In this document: one piece after another, positions 41,776-50,129 of the stretch
How positions within the stretch are numbered: position 1 is the first letter of the stretch
How the letters are laid out: every line of letters starts with the position of its first letter
Origin: JARRON01 sp037383845
GTDB taxonomy: Bacteria > Pseudomonadota > Gammaproteobacteria > Steroidobacterales > XN24
Length of the DNA: 64,000 nt
Reading direction: 5' to 3'
Assembly: GCA_037383845.1 (NCBI GenBank)
Contig: JARRON010000022.1
Span: forward strand, 4,292 to 68,291
Position numbers and translations under genes: made by a program
Notes under the pieces: model-generated
The model's database searches: none
Seen by the model: the letters and a program-made list of their open reading frames with translations, nothing else
Told to the model about the DNA's origin: nothing

Positions 41776-43661
41776 TCGATGATCCGGATACCGTCCGCGG
41801 GCGCGGCCGCTGCCGGCAGAGGCACGGCCTCGCCGTCGGAGAATCGCGCCCAGTCGAGGCGACGGTGAACCCGCCCGTCAGCACCCAGGAAAAGGGTGCC
41901 GGTAAGGCCGGGAACGCCCTCGGCCAGCCGGCCGCTGCGGTTGTGCACCAGCGGCACCAGGCGCCAGGCGTCGGCGCCGAAGGCGTACAGGCGGCCGTAT
42001 CGGTCCAGGGCGCCTGGGCCAAACGCGGAGAACTGGTTCATAAACGCCGCCCCAGGGGCCGCAGGGTCCACCCGCCAGCGCATTACCGGGAACCGGATCC
42101 CGGAGAGGTCGTCGGTGTCTGCCCGTCCGGGCGCGTAGATGGCCGAGCCGGCGTAGACCGGGAGGTTCTTGGCGAAGAAGTACTGCAGCTGGGGCAGGAT
42201 CAGCCGGCCGGCCTCCGGATCGGCACCGAGGAAAATAAGGTCTGCGTCCTGGCGGCGGCGGGGCTCGAACTCCAGCGGGCGGCGGAGGAAGCCCTGGAGC
42301 CTTTCATGCCGGGATTCGCTTTCGTCGATGAGAAGCAGGCTGGTGATCTCCGCCGAGAAGTCCCGGTCACCCTCGAAGTAGCGCTGCCATTCCAGCAGGC
42401 GGCACCCTGCCTCCTGGAGCGCGGCGCCGAAACTCTCCGCGATGCGCAGTCCCTGGTCGGTGTCCGGGACCAGGGCCACGGCAAAGCAGTGGCCGTCCGC
42501 CATGGCCCGGCGGGCCGCCTCCGTGGCCTCGTCTTCGGGCGCCAGGGCGAACTGCGCCACGTGGCCCGGCACGGCGACCCCGTCGTCCGCCCAGTTCAGG
42601 GCCAGGGTGGGGACAGCGGGCAGGGCCGCCCCGGCCAGTTCCGCCACGTCGCTCTTCAGCAGCGGGCCGACCACGAACTCGGCGCCGTTTTGGACGGCTT
42701 CCTCGTAGGCCGCGGTCACGCCCAGAGCCACCGTGTCGTAGACGTCCAGCACCGGGGGCGATTCCTGGCCGGTGTCCGTGGCGAGGTAGGCGGCGGCGAA
42801 GCCGTCCCGGACCGCGCGCCCGGGTCCGGCGAGCCGTCCGGACAAGGGCAACAGGAGCGCCAGCCGGGCCGGATAGCGGCTCAGGGCGCGGGCCTCGGCA
42901 AGCAGTTCCTGGGTCACTCCCAGGGCAGCCGGGTGCTCCGGGTTACGCTGCTGCCAGCCAAGCACTGCGGCCCGGAGCTGGAACGGGCTGTCGCTCTGTG
43001 TCGCCAGGCGGCCGAGTTCGAGCCAGCCGGCGACCACCGGGTCGGCGCCGGGAGGCGTGTCCAGGCTCGCCCCGCGGGCTGCGGCTTCCTGCATGCGGTT
43101 CCAGATGCGGCGCTGGTTGGCCGGCCGGTCCGGCGCCGGCAGCCGCGCCTCCCGGGCCACCAGGTCGGCCACTCCGGCGGCGGCATTGCCCAGGGCGAAT
43201 TCCGCGTCCGCCCGGAGGGCCAGGATCTCGGCGGAGCCGGTCAGGCCCGGTCCCGTGTCCAGTCCGGCCAGAAGGACCCGCGCCGTGGCGGGATCCTGGG
43301 ATCGCAGGGCGACCTGGGCCTCCGCCACGGCCCGGCGGCGGGCCAACGCCGGATCGCCATCGGCGGGCAGGGTGCCCGCTGCATCCCGGGCGCGGGTGAC
43401 GTTGCCCGCCTTGAGCCAGGCCTCGATGGCGTCGATCAGCGCCCGCTCCCGGTCCGTACCGCGACTGGCCTCGGCTACCGCTTCCCAGGCGCGGGCGGCC
43501 TGGGCGAAATCCCCCCGGGATTCCAGCCGCGTGGCCTCCGCCCGGGCGGCTTCGGCCTCCGCGGCCCGGGTGCCGAAGAGGTCAGCAGCGCAGCCGACCA
43601 CGGCCAGGCAGGCCACAAGGAGGAGGGAAGTTTGCGCGAGACGCGCTAGGCGATGCAGCAT
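41772..43661 (-). CDS. lpoA: Outer-membrane lipoprotein LpoA, PBP1a activator
   Basis: A 629-aa lipoprotein that activates the PBP1a synthase from the outer membrane. The signal ends in the lipobox VVGC (C24). An alanine-rich TPR-like N domain (about 28-255) is followed by a periplasmic-binding-protein-like C domain (RLALLLPLSGRLAGPGRAVRDGF). The ATG at 43661 is chosen because the lipoprotein signal follows immediately; the frame is open farther upstream but that sequence lies antisense to rsmI. Divergent from rsmI across 43 bp. Confidence 0.93.
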   Translation of the reverse strand: MLHRLARLAQTSLLLVACLAVVGCAADLFGTRAAEAEAARAEATRLESRGDFAQAARAWEAVAEASRGTDRERALIDAIEAWLKAGNVTRARDAAGTLPADGDPALARRRAVAEAQVALRSQDPATARVLLAGLDTGPGLTGSAEILALRADAEFALGNAAAGVADLVAREARLPAPDRPANQRRIWNRMQEAAARGASLDTPPGADPVVAGWLELGRLATQSDSPFQLRAAVLGWQQRNPEHPAALGVTQELLAEARALSRYPARLALLLPLSGRLAGPGRAVRDGFAAAYLATDTGQESPPVLDVYDTVALGVTAAYEEAVQNGAEFVVGPLLKSDVAELAGAALPAVPTLALNWADDGVAVPGHVAQFALAPEDEATEAARRAMADGHCFAVALVPDTDQGLRIAESFGAALQEAGCRLLEWQRYFEGDRDFSAEITSLLLIDESESRHERLQGFLRRPLEFEPRRRQDADLIFLGADPEAGRLILPQLQYFFAKNLPVYAGSAIYAPGRADTDDLSGIRFPVMRWRVDPAAPGAAFMNQFSAFGPGALDRYGRLYAFGADAWRLVPLVHNRSGRLAEGVPGLTGTLFLGADGRVHRRLDWARFSDGEAVPLPAAAAPADGIRIIE

Positions 43662-43704
43662 CTTGGCAAAGTGGCGCGGGTCAGGAAACGAAAGGCGGAT
43701 TATA

Positions 43705-44577
43705 GTGGCAAAGGCGCAGGGCACGCTCTGGGTGGTGGCCACGCCCATCGGCAACCTGGAAGACCTGTCTCCCAGGGCCCGGCGGGTGCTGGCGGAAGTG
43801 GACCGTGTCCTGTGCGAGGACACCCGCCGCACAGGCCGGCTCCTGGCTGCCTTCGGCATTCGTGCCGAGCTCGTTTCCGTACACGAACACAACGAGTCGG
43901 ATCGGGTACCGGGACTGCTGACGCTGCTGGCGGAGGGCAGTTCCATGGCCCTCGTCTCCGACGCCGGCACACCGCTGGTCAGCGACCCCGGTTTCCGCCT
44001 GGTGCAGGCGGCGGCCGGCGCGGGTCTGGACGTGCGCCCCGTGCCGGGGCCCTGCGCTGCGGTGGCGGCCCTGTCGGTGGCCGGCCTGCCCACGGACCGC
44101 TTTGCCTTCCACGGCTTTCTTCCTCCCCGCGCCGCCGCCCGGCGCGCCGCCCTGGAGTCGGTGTCGGCCGGGCCGTCCACCCTGGTGTTCTACGAGACCG
44201 GCCAGCGCCTGCAGGCGTTTTTCGAAGATGCCGCGGCGGTGCTGGGCCGGGACCGGCCCGCTGTCCTCGCCCGGGAACTGACCAAGCTCCACGAGAGCGT
44301 CTACCGGGGCAGCCTGGCGTCCCTCGCGGAGATGGCCGGCCGCGACCCCGACGTCAGGCGGGGGGAAGCGGTGGTGGTCGTCGGCGGGGCGCCGGCGCAA
44401 CCGGCCGAGGAGAACGAGGCTCTGCTGCGCCGGCTGCTGCCGGCGCTGCTGGAGGAACTGCCCCCCAGCCGGGCCGTGCGCCTGGCGGCGAAGCTCACCG
44501 GCCAGCCGCGCAACCGGGTCTACCGCCTGGCCATGTCCCTCGATGGAAATGACCCGGAAGGCCCCCCGGAGGCGTAA
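43705..44577 (+). CDS. rsmI: 16S rRNA C1402 2'-O-methyltransferase
   Basis: A 290-aa tetrapyrrole-methylase-fold enzyme that modifies 16S rRNA C1402 (E. coli numbering), the same site as RsmH. It shows VVATPIGNLEDLSPRARRVL, ALVSDAGTPLVSDPG and PVPGPCAAVAALSVAGLPTD. The GTG at 43705 starts just before the conserved motif. Its stop codon TAA is part of the candidate rnpB -10 element. Confidence 0.96.
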   Translation: MAKAQGTLWVVATPIGNLEDLSPRARRVLAEVDRVLCEDTRRTGRLLAAFGIRAELVSVHEHNESDRVPGLLTLLAEGSSMALVSDAGTPLVSDPGFRLVQAAAGAGLDVRPVPGPCAAVAALSVAGLPTDRFAFHGFLPPRAAARRAALESVSAGPSTLVFYETGQRLQAFFEDAAAVLGRDRPAVLARELTKLHESVYRGSLASLAEMAGRDPDVRRGEAVVVVGGAPAQPAEENEALLRRLLPALLEELPPSRAVRLAAKLTGQPRNRVYRLAMSLDGNDPEGPPEA

Positions 44578-44580
44578 AAT
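44575..44580 (+). promoter_or_regulatory. Candidate rnpB -10 element
   Basis: TAAAAT overlaps the rsmI TAA and lies eight bases before the first base of rnpB, correct for a transcription start there. It matches TATAAT at five of six. The -35 region is weak (GACC-like bases near 44551). Confidence 0.5.
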
Positions 44581-44587
44581 AAAAAGG

Positions 44588-44976
44588 GCGCGGGAGCCGG
44601 CCGGGCAGCCGCTTCGGTCCTTGCGGGCCGGGGAGGAAAGTCCGGGCTCCGCAGGGCAGGGTGCCAGGTAACGCCTGGGGGGCGCGAGCCCACGGAAAGT
44701 GCCACAGAAAACATACCGCCCAAGCGCGGCCGGTTCGCCGTCCGCGCCGGCAAGGGTGAAAAGGTGCGGTAAGAGCGCACCGCGCGGCCGGCAACGGCTC
44801 GCGGCACGGTAAACCCCACCCGGAGCAAGACCAAATAGGGAAGCAGGCGGGGAGCGATCTCCGCGACGCGCGGCCCGCGCGGGCTTCCGGGTAGGTCGCT
44901 AGAGGCGTTCGGTGACGAGCGTCCCAGATGAATGGCTGTCCCCGACAGAACCCGGCTTACAGGCCGGCTCCCGTGC
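44588..44976 (+). ncRNA. rnpB: RNase P RNA, bacterial type A
   Basis: Catalytic RNA of RNase P (tRNA 5' maturation). P1 is a perfect 12-bp stem pairing 44591-44602 with 44962-44973. The conserved GAGGAAAGTCCGGGCTCC element (about 44633-44650), the ACAGAAA segment near 44704, and AGATGAATGGCTG plus GACAGAACCCGGCTTAC before P1' are all present. The length of about 389 nt fits type A. Placed between rsmI and mraZ, as in Pseudomonas. No clear T-run terminator is visible after it. Confidence 0.97.
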
Positions 44977-45130
44977 ACCTTACTCCCGCCCCGACGGCCC
45001 GCAGAGCTCAGGCGCTACGGCAGAAAGGCCTCTTAAGCTCATGATTTCGCGCCCATCACTTTGCCCGGTCCCACCTCAGGAGGCGCTGCTAAGTGCCCGT
45101 AGCAAATAAGAAATTTTCTTTCTCAGGTTG

Positions 45131-45159
45131 TTGACGCGAGAGTAAGCCCTTCATATAGT
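45131..45159 (+). promoter_or_regulatory. Sigma-70 promoter of the mraZ/dcw cluster
   Basis: TTGACG (45131-45136), a 17-nt spacer and TATAGT (45154-45159) match consensus at five of six bases each. An AT-rich stretch (AAATAAGAAATTTTC) directly upstream could act as an UP element. Transcription would start near 45166, immediately before the MraZ repeats. Confidence 0.85.
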
Positions 45160-45168
45160 GGCGCCAAG

Positions 45169-45193
45169 TGGGAATAAGTGGGAATAAATGGGA
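45169..45193 (+). promoter_or_regulatory. MraZ operator, three TGGGA repeats
   Basis: TGGGA occurs at 45169-45173, 45179-45183 and 45189-45193, each separated by exactly 5 nt (10-bp period, one helical turn). This is the known MraZ binding pattern (TGGGN direct repeats). It lies just downstream of the predicted start site, so MraZ should repress its own operon. Confidence 0.85.
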
Positions 45194-45219
45194 ACCCACC
45201 CCCTTCGGACCCCAGCTCC

Positions 45220-45675
45220 ATGTTCCGCGGCGCCAACAAGATCAACCTCGATGCGAAGGGCCGGCTTGCCGTGCCCACGCGCTACCGCGCGCGTCTGGAA
45301 GAGCGCTGTGGCAACCGGGTTGTCGTCACCGTGGACCGGGACTACTGCCTGCTCATCTACCCCCTCCCGGAATGGGAGGAGATCGAGCGACGTCTCTCCC
45401 GGCTGCCGACCCTCAACCGCCAGGCCCGTCGGCTGCAGCGGCTGATGATCGGTCACGCCACGGAGCTGGAGCTGGACAGCCACGGCCGCATTCTCCTCCC
45501 GAAGGAGCTTCGGGAATTCGCCGGCATGGAACGCCAGGTGATGCTGATCGGCCAGGGCAACAAATTCGAGCTCTGGGACGAGGCCCGCTGGAGCGAGCGC
45601 CGGGACCAGTGGCTGACGGAGGAATCGGCGGACGAGGCCGGGCTCGCCGCTGAACTGGAAACGCTCTCGTTCTAG
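45220..45675 (+). CDS. mraZ: Transcriptional regulator MraZ
   Basis: A 151-aa double AbrB-fold DNA-binding protein. The two half-domains carry LDAKGRLAVPTRYR (10-23) and LDSHGRILLPKELRE (85-99), with the paired D-x3-R residues. It autorepresses the dcw operon through the repeats upstream. The ATG at 45220 matches the family start; Shine-Dalgarno is weak (TCGGACC). The stop TAG shares a base with the rsmH GTG. Confidence 0.96.
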   Translation: MFRGANKINLDAKGRLAVPTRYRARLEERCGNRVVVTVDRDYCLLIYPLPEWEEIERRLSRLPTLNRQARRLQRLMIGHATELELDSHGRILLPKELREFAGMERQVMLIGQGNKFELWDEARWSERRDQWLTEESADEAGLAAELETLSF

Positions 45676-46616
45676 TGAGCACGGCCGTGTACGCCCACGC
45701 GCCGGTGCTCCTCGAGGAGGCGCTGACAGGCCTCGCCGTTCACGAGACGGGCACGTACCTGGACGCGACGCTGGGGCGCGGCGGCCACACGGCGGCAATC
45801 GTCGAACGGCTCGGCGAAGAGGGGAAGGTGCTCGCCGTGGACCGTGATCCGGATGCGGTCCGGGCGGGACGGGAACGCTTTAACGGGGATTCGAGGATAG
45901 TGGTCGTCAAGGGGGACTTCTCCGAGCTGGGCAGTATTGCGCGCGAGGCCGGCTTCGGCGCCGGCTTCGACGGCGTGCTCATGGACCTGGGCGTGTCCTC
46001 TCCCCAGCTGGACGATCCGGCGCGCGGTTTCAGCTTCCTGAGAGAGGGGCCGCTGGACATGCGCATGGATCCGGAAAGCGGCCGCGGCGCTTCGGAATGG
46101 CTGGCGCGGGCCGACGAGAACGAGATCGCCCGGATCATCCGGGAGTACGGCGAGGAACGCTTTGCCCGCCGCATCGCCCGTGCCATCGTCGCCGCCCGCG
46201 CCCAGTCACCCATCGAGACCACCGGTCGGCTGGCCGACGTCGTGTCCGCGGCGGTGCCCACCCGGGAGCCCGGCAAGCACCCGGCCACCCGGACCTTCCA
46301 GGCACTTCGAATCCATACCAACCGGGAGCTCGAGGCGCTGGACGCCGCGCTCCCCCAGGCCGTGGAGCTGCTTCGTCCCGGTGGCCGCCTGTGCGTCATC
46401 AGCTTCCACTCCCTGGAGGACCGCCGGGTGAAGCGCTTCATGCGCCGCGAGTCCCTGGTGGCCGAACCCTGGCGCGGCCTGCCGGACGTCCCAGCGGACG
46501 CCCTCCCCGCGCTGAAGGTGGTCGGCAAGGCCGTCCGTGCCTCGGAGGCCGAGGTCGAGCGCAACCCCCGGGCCAGGAGCGCGGTGCTGCGTGTGGCAGA
46601 GAGGCTGGCGGCATGA
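45675..46616 (+). CDS. rsmH: 16S rRNA C1402 N4-methyltransferase
   Basis: A 313-aa SAM-dependent enzyme (formerly MraW). It shows YAHAPVLLEEALTGL at the start, the SAM loop DATLGRGGHT, GVLMDLGVSSPQLDDPARGF and the C-terminal ISFHSLEDRRVK. The start is GTG, in TAGTG with mraZ; the stop overlaps ftsL (ATGA). The partner enzyme RsmI for the same nucleotide lies upstream of rnpB. Confidence 0.97.
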   Translation: MSTAVYAHAPVLLEEALTGLAVHETGTYLDATLGRGGHTAAIVERLGEEGKVLAVDRDPDAVRAGRERFNGDSRIVVVKGDFSELGSIAREAGFGAGFDGVLMDLGVSSPQLDDPARGFSFLREGPLDMRMDPESGRGASEWLARADENEIARIIREYGEERFARRIARAIVAARAQSPIETTGRLADVVSAAVPTREPGKHPATRTFQALRIHTNRELEALDAALPQAVELLRPGGRLCVISFHSLEDRRVKRFMRRESLVAEPWRGLPDVPADALPALKVVGKAVRASEAEVERNPRARSAVLRVAERLAA

Positions 46617-46891
46617 ACGCGCTGGGCAGGCACATCATTCTCGCCGCCGGGCTGGCCATGGCGGTGGTGGCTTCGGCCGTTGCGACGGTGGACGTGCGGC
46701 ACGAGGCCCGACAGCTCTTCATCCAGCTGCAGGAACTCAACCGCGCCCGGGACGAGCTCAATATCGTCTGGCGACAGCTGCAGATCGAGCGCGGCACCTG
46801 GGCGACCCACGCCCGGGTGGAGCAGCTGGCCCGGGAGAAGCTGGACATGATCGTCCCGCCGCCGGCTGACGTGGAGATCGTCCGCCCGTGA
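46613..46891 (+). CDS. ftsL: Cell division protein FtsL
   Basis: A 92-aa bitopic division protein. A short cytoplasmic start is followed by a membrane helix (HIILAAGLAMAVVASAVATV) and a leucine-zipper-like periplasmic coiled coil (LFIQLQELNRARDELNIVWR). It links FtsB and FtsQ to FtsWI. Sequence is weakly conserved; position between rsmH and ftsI makes the call firm. It overlaps both neighbours by 4 bp. Confidence 0.93.
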   Translation: MNALGRHIILAAGLAMAVVASAVATVDVRHEARQLFIQLQELNRARDELNIVWRQLQIERGTWATHARVEQLAREKLDMIVPPPADVEIVRP

Positions 46892-48618
46892 GGCGCAGGG
46901 CCGACACCGGGATCTTCGGGCGCCGCTTCCGGGCGCGGGTCTGGCTGGCCGCGGCCGGGTTCGCGCTGGGCGCGGTCATCCTGGTCGTTCGCGCCGTGGA
47001 CCTGCAGTTCCTTGAGCAGGATTTTTTCCAGCGCCAGGGCGACGCCCGCCAGATCCGCGTCGTGGACATGGCCGCCCACCGGGGCTCGGTCACCGACCGG
47101 CGGGGCGAGCCGCTGGCGGTTAGCAGCCCGGTGGACAGCCTCTGGGTGAATCCCAGGGAGCTCCGCCAGGTGCCCGCGGAGATACCCGGGCTTGCCAGGG
47201 CGGTCTCCCGGGACCCCGACTGGCTCATGCGCGCGGTGTCTGCGGACCCGGACCGCGAGTTCCTCTACCTCCGCCGGCACATGGCGCCGGAGGACGCCCG
47301 CAAGGTCCTGGCCATGGACGTCCCGGGTGTCTACGTCCAGCGGGAGTACCGCCGGTTCTATCCCGCCGGCGAGGTAGCCGGGCACGTGGTCGGCTTCACG
47401 GATATCGACGAGGTCGGGCAGGAAGGCCTGGAGCTGGCCTACGACCACTGGCTCCGCGGGAAGCCCGGCGCCAAGCGCATCCGGCGTGACCGGCTGGGCA
47501 ACATCATCGAGGACGTAGAGAGCATTCGTGAGCCCGCCCCCGGCCGGGACCTTCGCACCAGCCTGGACCTGCGGATCCAGTACCTGGCGTACCGGGAGCT
47601 CAAGGCGGCGGTGCGCAAGCACCGTGCCAAGGCAGCCTCCATGGTCGTGCTGGACGTTGACACCGGGGAGGTGCTGGCCATGGTCAACCAGCCCAGCTAC
47701 AACCCCAACGACCGGTCCCAGCTGACGGCCGACCGCTACCGCAACCGCGCCACCAACGACATCTTCGAACCCGGCTCCGCCGTCAAGCCCTTCATCGTGG
47801 CCGCGGCCATCGAGAGTGGCCGCTACAACCCCGCCTCGGTGGTGGACACCAGCCCGGGGTGGCTCGTGGTGGGCGCCAAGACCATCGAGGACCATCGGAA
47901 CCTGGGTCTTATCGACCTCACGACGCTGATCGCCCGTTCCAGCAACGTGGGTGCCTCCAAGCTCGCCCTGTCCATGGATCCCGAACAGGTGTGGAGCACC
48001 CTGCGCCGGGCCGGCCTGGGCGAGGTCTCGGCCACCGGTTTCCCGGGCGAGTCCGCCGGCGTTCTCATGGAGCCCGACCTGTGGAAGCCCATCGCCCAGG
48101 CCACCATCGCCTACGGCTACGGCCTCTCGGTGACCCCGGTGCAGCTTGCCCATGCCTACGCCGTGCTGGGCGCCGGCGGGCTGAACCGGCCGCTGTCGCT
48201 GCTGGCGGTTGATGAGGCGCCGGCGCCGAGCCGGGCCATGAGTGAGTCCACGGCACGTGCCGTGGTCCGCATGATGGAAGCGGTGGTGGAGCCCGGCGGA
48301 ACCGCGGTGAAGGCCGCGATCCCCGGCTACGACGTGGCCGGGAAAACCGGCACGGCCCGCAAGTTCACCGCCGGGGGTTATTACGAGGACCGCTACGTGT
48401 CCGTCTTCGCGGGCCTGGCGCCGGCTTCGGCGCCGCGGCTGGCGGCGGTGGTGATGGTGGACGAGCCCTCGGGCGAGGCCTATTACGGCGGCGAGGTGGC
48501 CGCCCCGGTGTTCTCGCGGGTCATCGGCGACGCCCTGCGGATCCTGGGCGTGCCGCCGGATGCCGCCGGCGACGCCCGCGCGGTGGGCGAGCTGGTCCAG
48601 GCCATGAGGCGCCGGTGA
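46888..48618 (+). CDS. ftsI: Septal peptidoglycan transpeptidase FtsI (PBP3)
   Basis: A 576-aa class B penicillin-binding protein. It has an N-terminal anchor (about 17-36), a pedestal domain with RGSVTDRRGEPLAVS, and a transpeptidase domain with SAVK (S297, K300), SSN in ARSSNVGASK, and KTG in AGKTGTARKF. It crosslinks septal murein with FtsW. The start is GTG at 46888 overlapping ftsL; the stop overlaps murE. Confidence 0.97.
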   Translation: MRRRADTGIFGRRFRARVWLAAAGFALGAVILVVRAVDLQFLEQDFFQRQGDARQIRVVDMAAHRGSVTDRRGEPLAVSSPVDSLWVNPRELRQVPAEIPGLARAVSRDPDWLMRAVSADPDREFLYLRRHMAPEDARKVLAMDVPGVYVQREYRRFYPAGEVAGHVVGFTDIDEVGQEGLELAYDHWLRGKPGAKRIRRDRLGNIIEDVESIREPAPGRDLRTSLDLRIQYLAYRELKAAVRKHRAKAASMVVLDVDTGEVLAMVNQPSYNPNDRSQLTADRYRNRATNDIFEPGSAVKPFIVAAAIESGRYNPASVVDTSPGWLVVGAKTIEDHRNLGLIDLTTLIARSSNVGASKLALSMDPEQVWSTLRRAGLGEVSATGFPGESAGVLMEPDLWKPIAQATIAYGYGLSVTPVQLAHAYAVLGAGGLNRPLSLLAVDEAPAPSRAMSESTARAVVRMMEAVVEPGGTAVKAAIPGYDVAGKTGTARKFTAGGYYEDRYVSVFAGLAPASAPRLAAVVMVDEPSGEAYYGGEVAAPVFSRVIGDALRILGVPPDAAGDARAVGELVQAMRRR

Positions 48619-50129
48619 TGCAGGTGGCCGCGCGCGACACGGGTGTTACGGCCGGGGATCTGTTCGGGAACACGGTCCCGGCGGAGCTGGCCGGCCGTCA
48701 CGTGCCCGACATCACCCTGGACAGTCGGCGTGTGACGCCGGGCTGCCTGTTTCTGGCGGTGGCCGGCGGCCGGGCGCACGGGCTGTCCCATGTCGCCGAG
48801 GCTGCCGACGCCGGCGCCGGCATGGTCGCCTGGGAGCCGGCGGACGGCCTGGCGGCTCCGCGGCTGCCGGAAGGGGTCGTGGCCTTCCCGGTGCCCGGGC
48901 TCAAGCGCCAGGCCGGTGAGCTGGCGGACCGGTTCTTCGGCGAGCCCTCCCGGCGGGTCCGGGTGACAGGCATCACCGGCACCAACGGCAAGACCACCTG
49001 TTCCCACCTGGTGGCCGGCGGGCTGCAGCGGCTGGGAACCCCCGCAGGCATCATCGGCACCCTGGGCGTCGGCATGGAAGGCGAGCTGGCGCCGTCGCTG
49101 CTGACCACCCCCGACGTGGTCGAGGTCCACCGGAGCCTGTCCCGCCTCGCGGACCGGGGCGCCCGCGCGGTGGCCATGGAGGTGTCCTCCCATGCCCTGG
49201 CCCAGGGCCGGGTGGATGCGGTGCGTTTCGCAGTGGCGGCCTTCACCAATCTAAGCCGGGACCACCTGGACTACCACGGCAGCCTCGAGGCGTACGCCGA
49301 GGCCAAGGCGAGCCTGTTCCTGGCCCATGACCCGGCCGGCGCCGTGATCAACGTCGGCGACCCGGTGGGCCGGCGGATCTGGGAGCGACTGCCGGACGGC
49401 ATGGGCCGGATCGCCGTGGGGCGTGAGGCGGACCGGGCCGCCGGGAACGATTCCGCCCTTGTCCTGGGGAGCGTCCGGACCCGGCCCGCGGGTCTCGTCG
49501 TCTCCGTGGAATGGCGCGGGAGCGTGCTCACCCTTCGCTCGCCGCTGGTGGGCGAGTTCAACGCCGAGAACCTGGCCCTCGCCCTCGCCGTGCTCATCAG
49601 CCTCGACTACGACCCCCGGGCGGCCGCCGAGGCCCTGTCCACGGTGGCGGCGCCGCCGGGGCGGATGGAGGCTTTCACCGACGGAGAGCGAGGTGTGCTC
49701 TGCGTGGTCGACTACGCCCATACGCCGGATGCCCTGGGCAAGGCGCTTGCGGCGCTCAGGGAGCACTGCGAAGGCCGGCTGTGGTGCGTGTTCGGCTGCG
49801 GCGGTGACCGGGATCCCGGCAAGCGCCCGGAGATGGCCCGCATCGCGGAACGCATGGCGGATGAGCTGGTCGTGACTGACGACAACCCGCGCACGGAGGA
49901 CGGGCACGCCATCGTTGCGGACATCCTGGCCGGGCTGGCCGATCCCCGCCGCGCGGTGGTGGAGCGGGACCGGGAGAAGGCCATCCGGCAGACGATAGAG
50001 GCGGCGGCGCCCGGCGACGTCGTCCTGGTGGCCGGCAAGGGCCACGAGGACTACCAGATCATCGGCCGCTCCCGGCGTCCCTTCAGCGACAGGGACATCG
50101 TTCGCAGCCTGGTGGAGACCGCCGCATGA
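48615..50129 (+). CDS. murE: UDP-MurNAc-tripeptide synthetase MurE
   Basis: A 504-aa Mur ligase adding the third amino acid. The P-loop is GITGTNGKTT. The DNPR motif in VTDDNPRTEDG predicts meso-diaminopimelate specificity. GKGHEDYQIIG ends the conserved core. The start is GTG 48615 or ATG 48618, both inside the ftsI stop region. It overlaps murF by 4 bp. Confidence 0.97.
   Translation: MMQVAARDTGVTAGDLFGNTVPAELAGRHVPDITLDSRRVTPGCLFLAVAGGRAHGLSHVAEAADAGAGMVAWEPADGLAAPRLPEGVVAFPVPGLKRQAGELADRFFGEPSRRVRVTGITGTNGKTTCSHLVAGGLQRLGTPAGIIGTLGVGMEGELAPSLLTTPDVVEVHRSLSRLADRGARAVAMEVSSHALAQGRVDAVRFAVAAFTNLSRDHLDYHGSLEAYAEAKASLFLAHDPAGAVINVGDPVGRRIWERLPDGMGRIAVGREADRAAGNDSALVLGSVRTRPAGLVVSVEWRGSVLTLRSPLVGEFNAENLALALAVLISLDYDPRAAAEALSTVAAPPGRMEAFTDGERGVLCVVDYAHTPDALGKALAALREHCEGRLWCVFGCGGDRDPGKRPEMARIAERMADELVVTDDNPRTEDGHAIVADILAGLADPRRAVVERDREKAIRQTIEAAAPGDVVLVAGKGHEDYQIIGRSRRPFSDRDIVRSLVETAA

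Noticed and set aside
43662..44180. Longer lpoA beginning at 44180
   Set aside because: The extra 173 residues lie antisense to rsmI, and the lipoprotein signal with lipobox begins exactly at the ATG at 43661.
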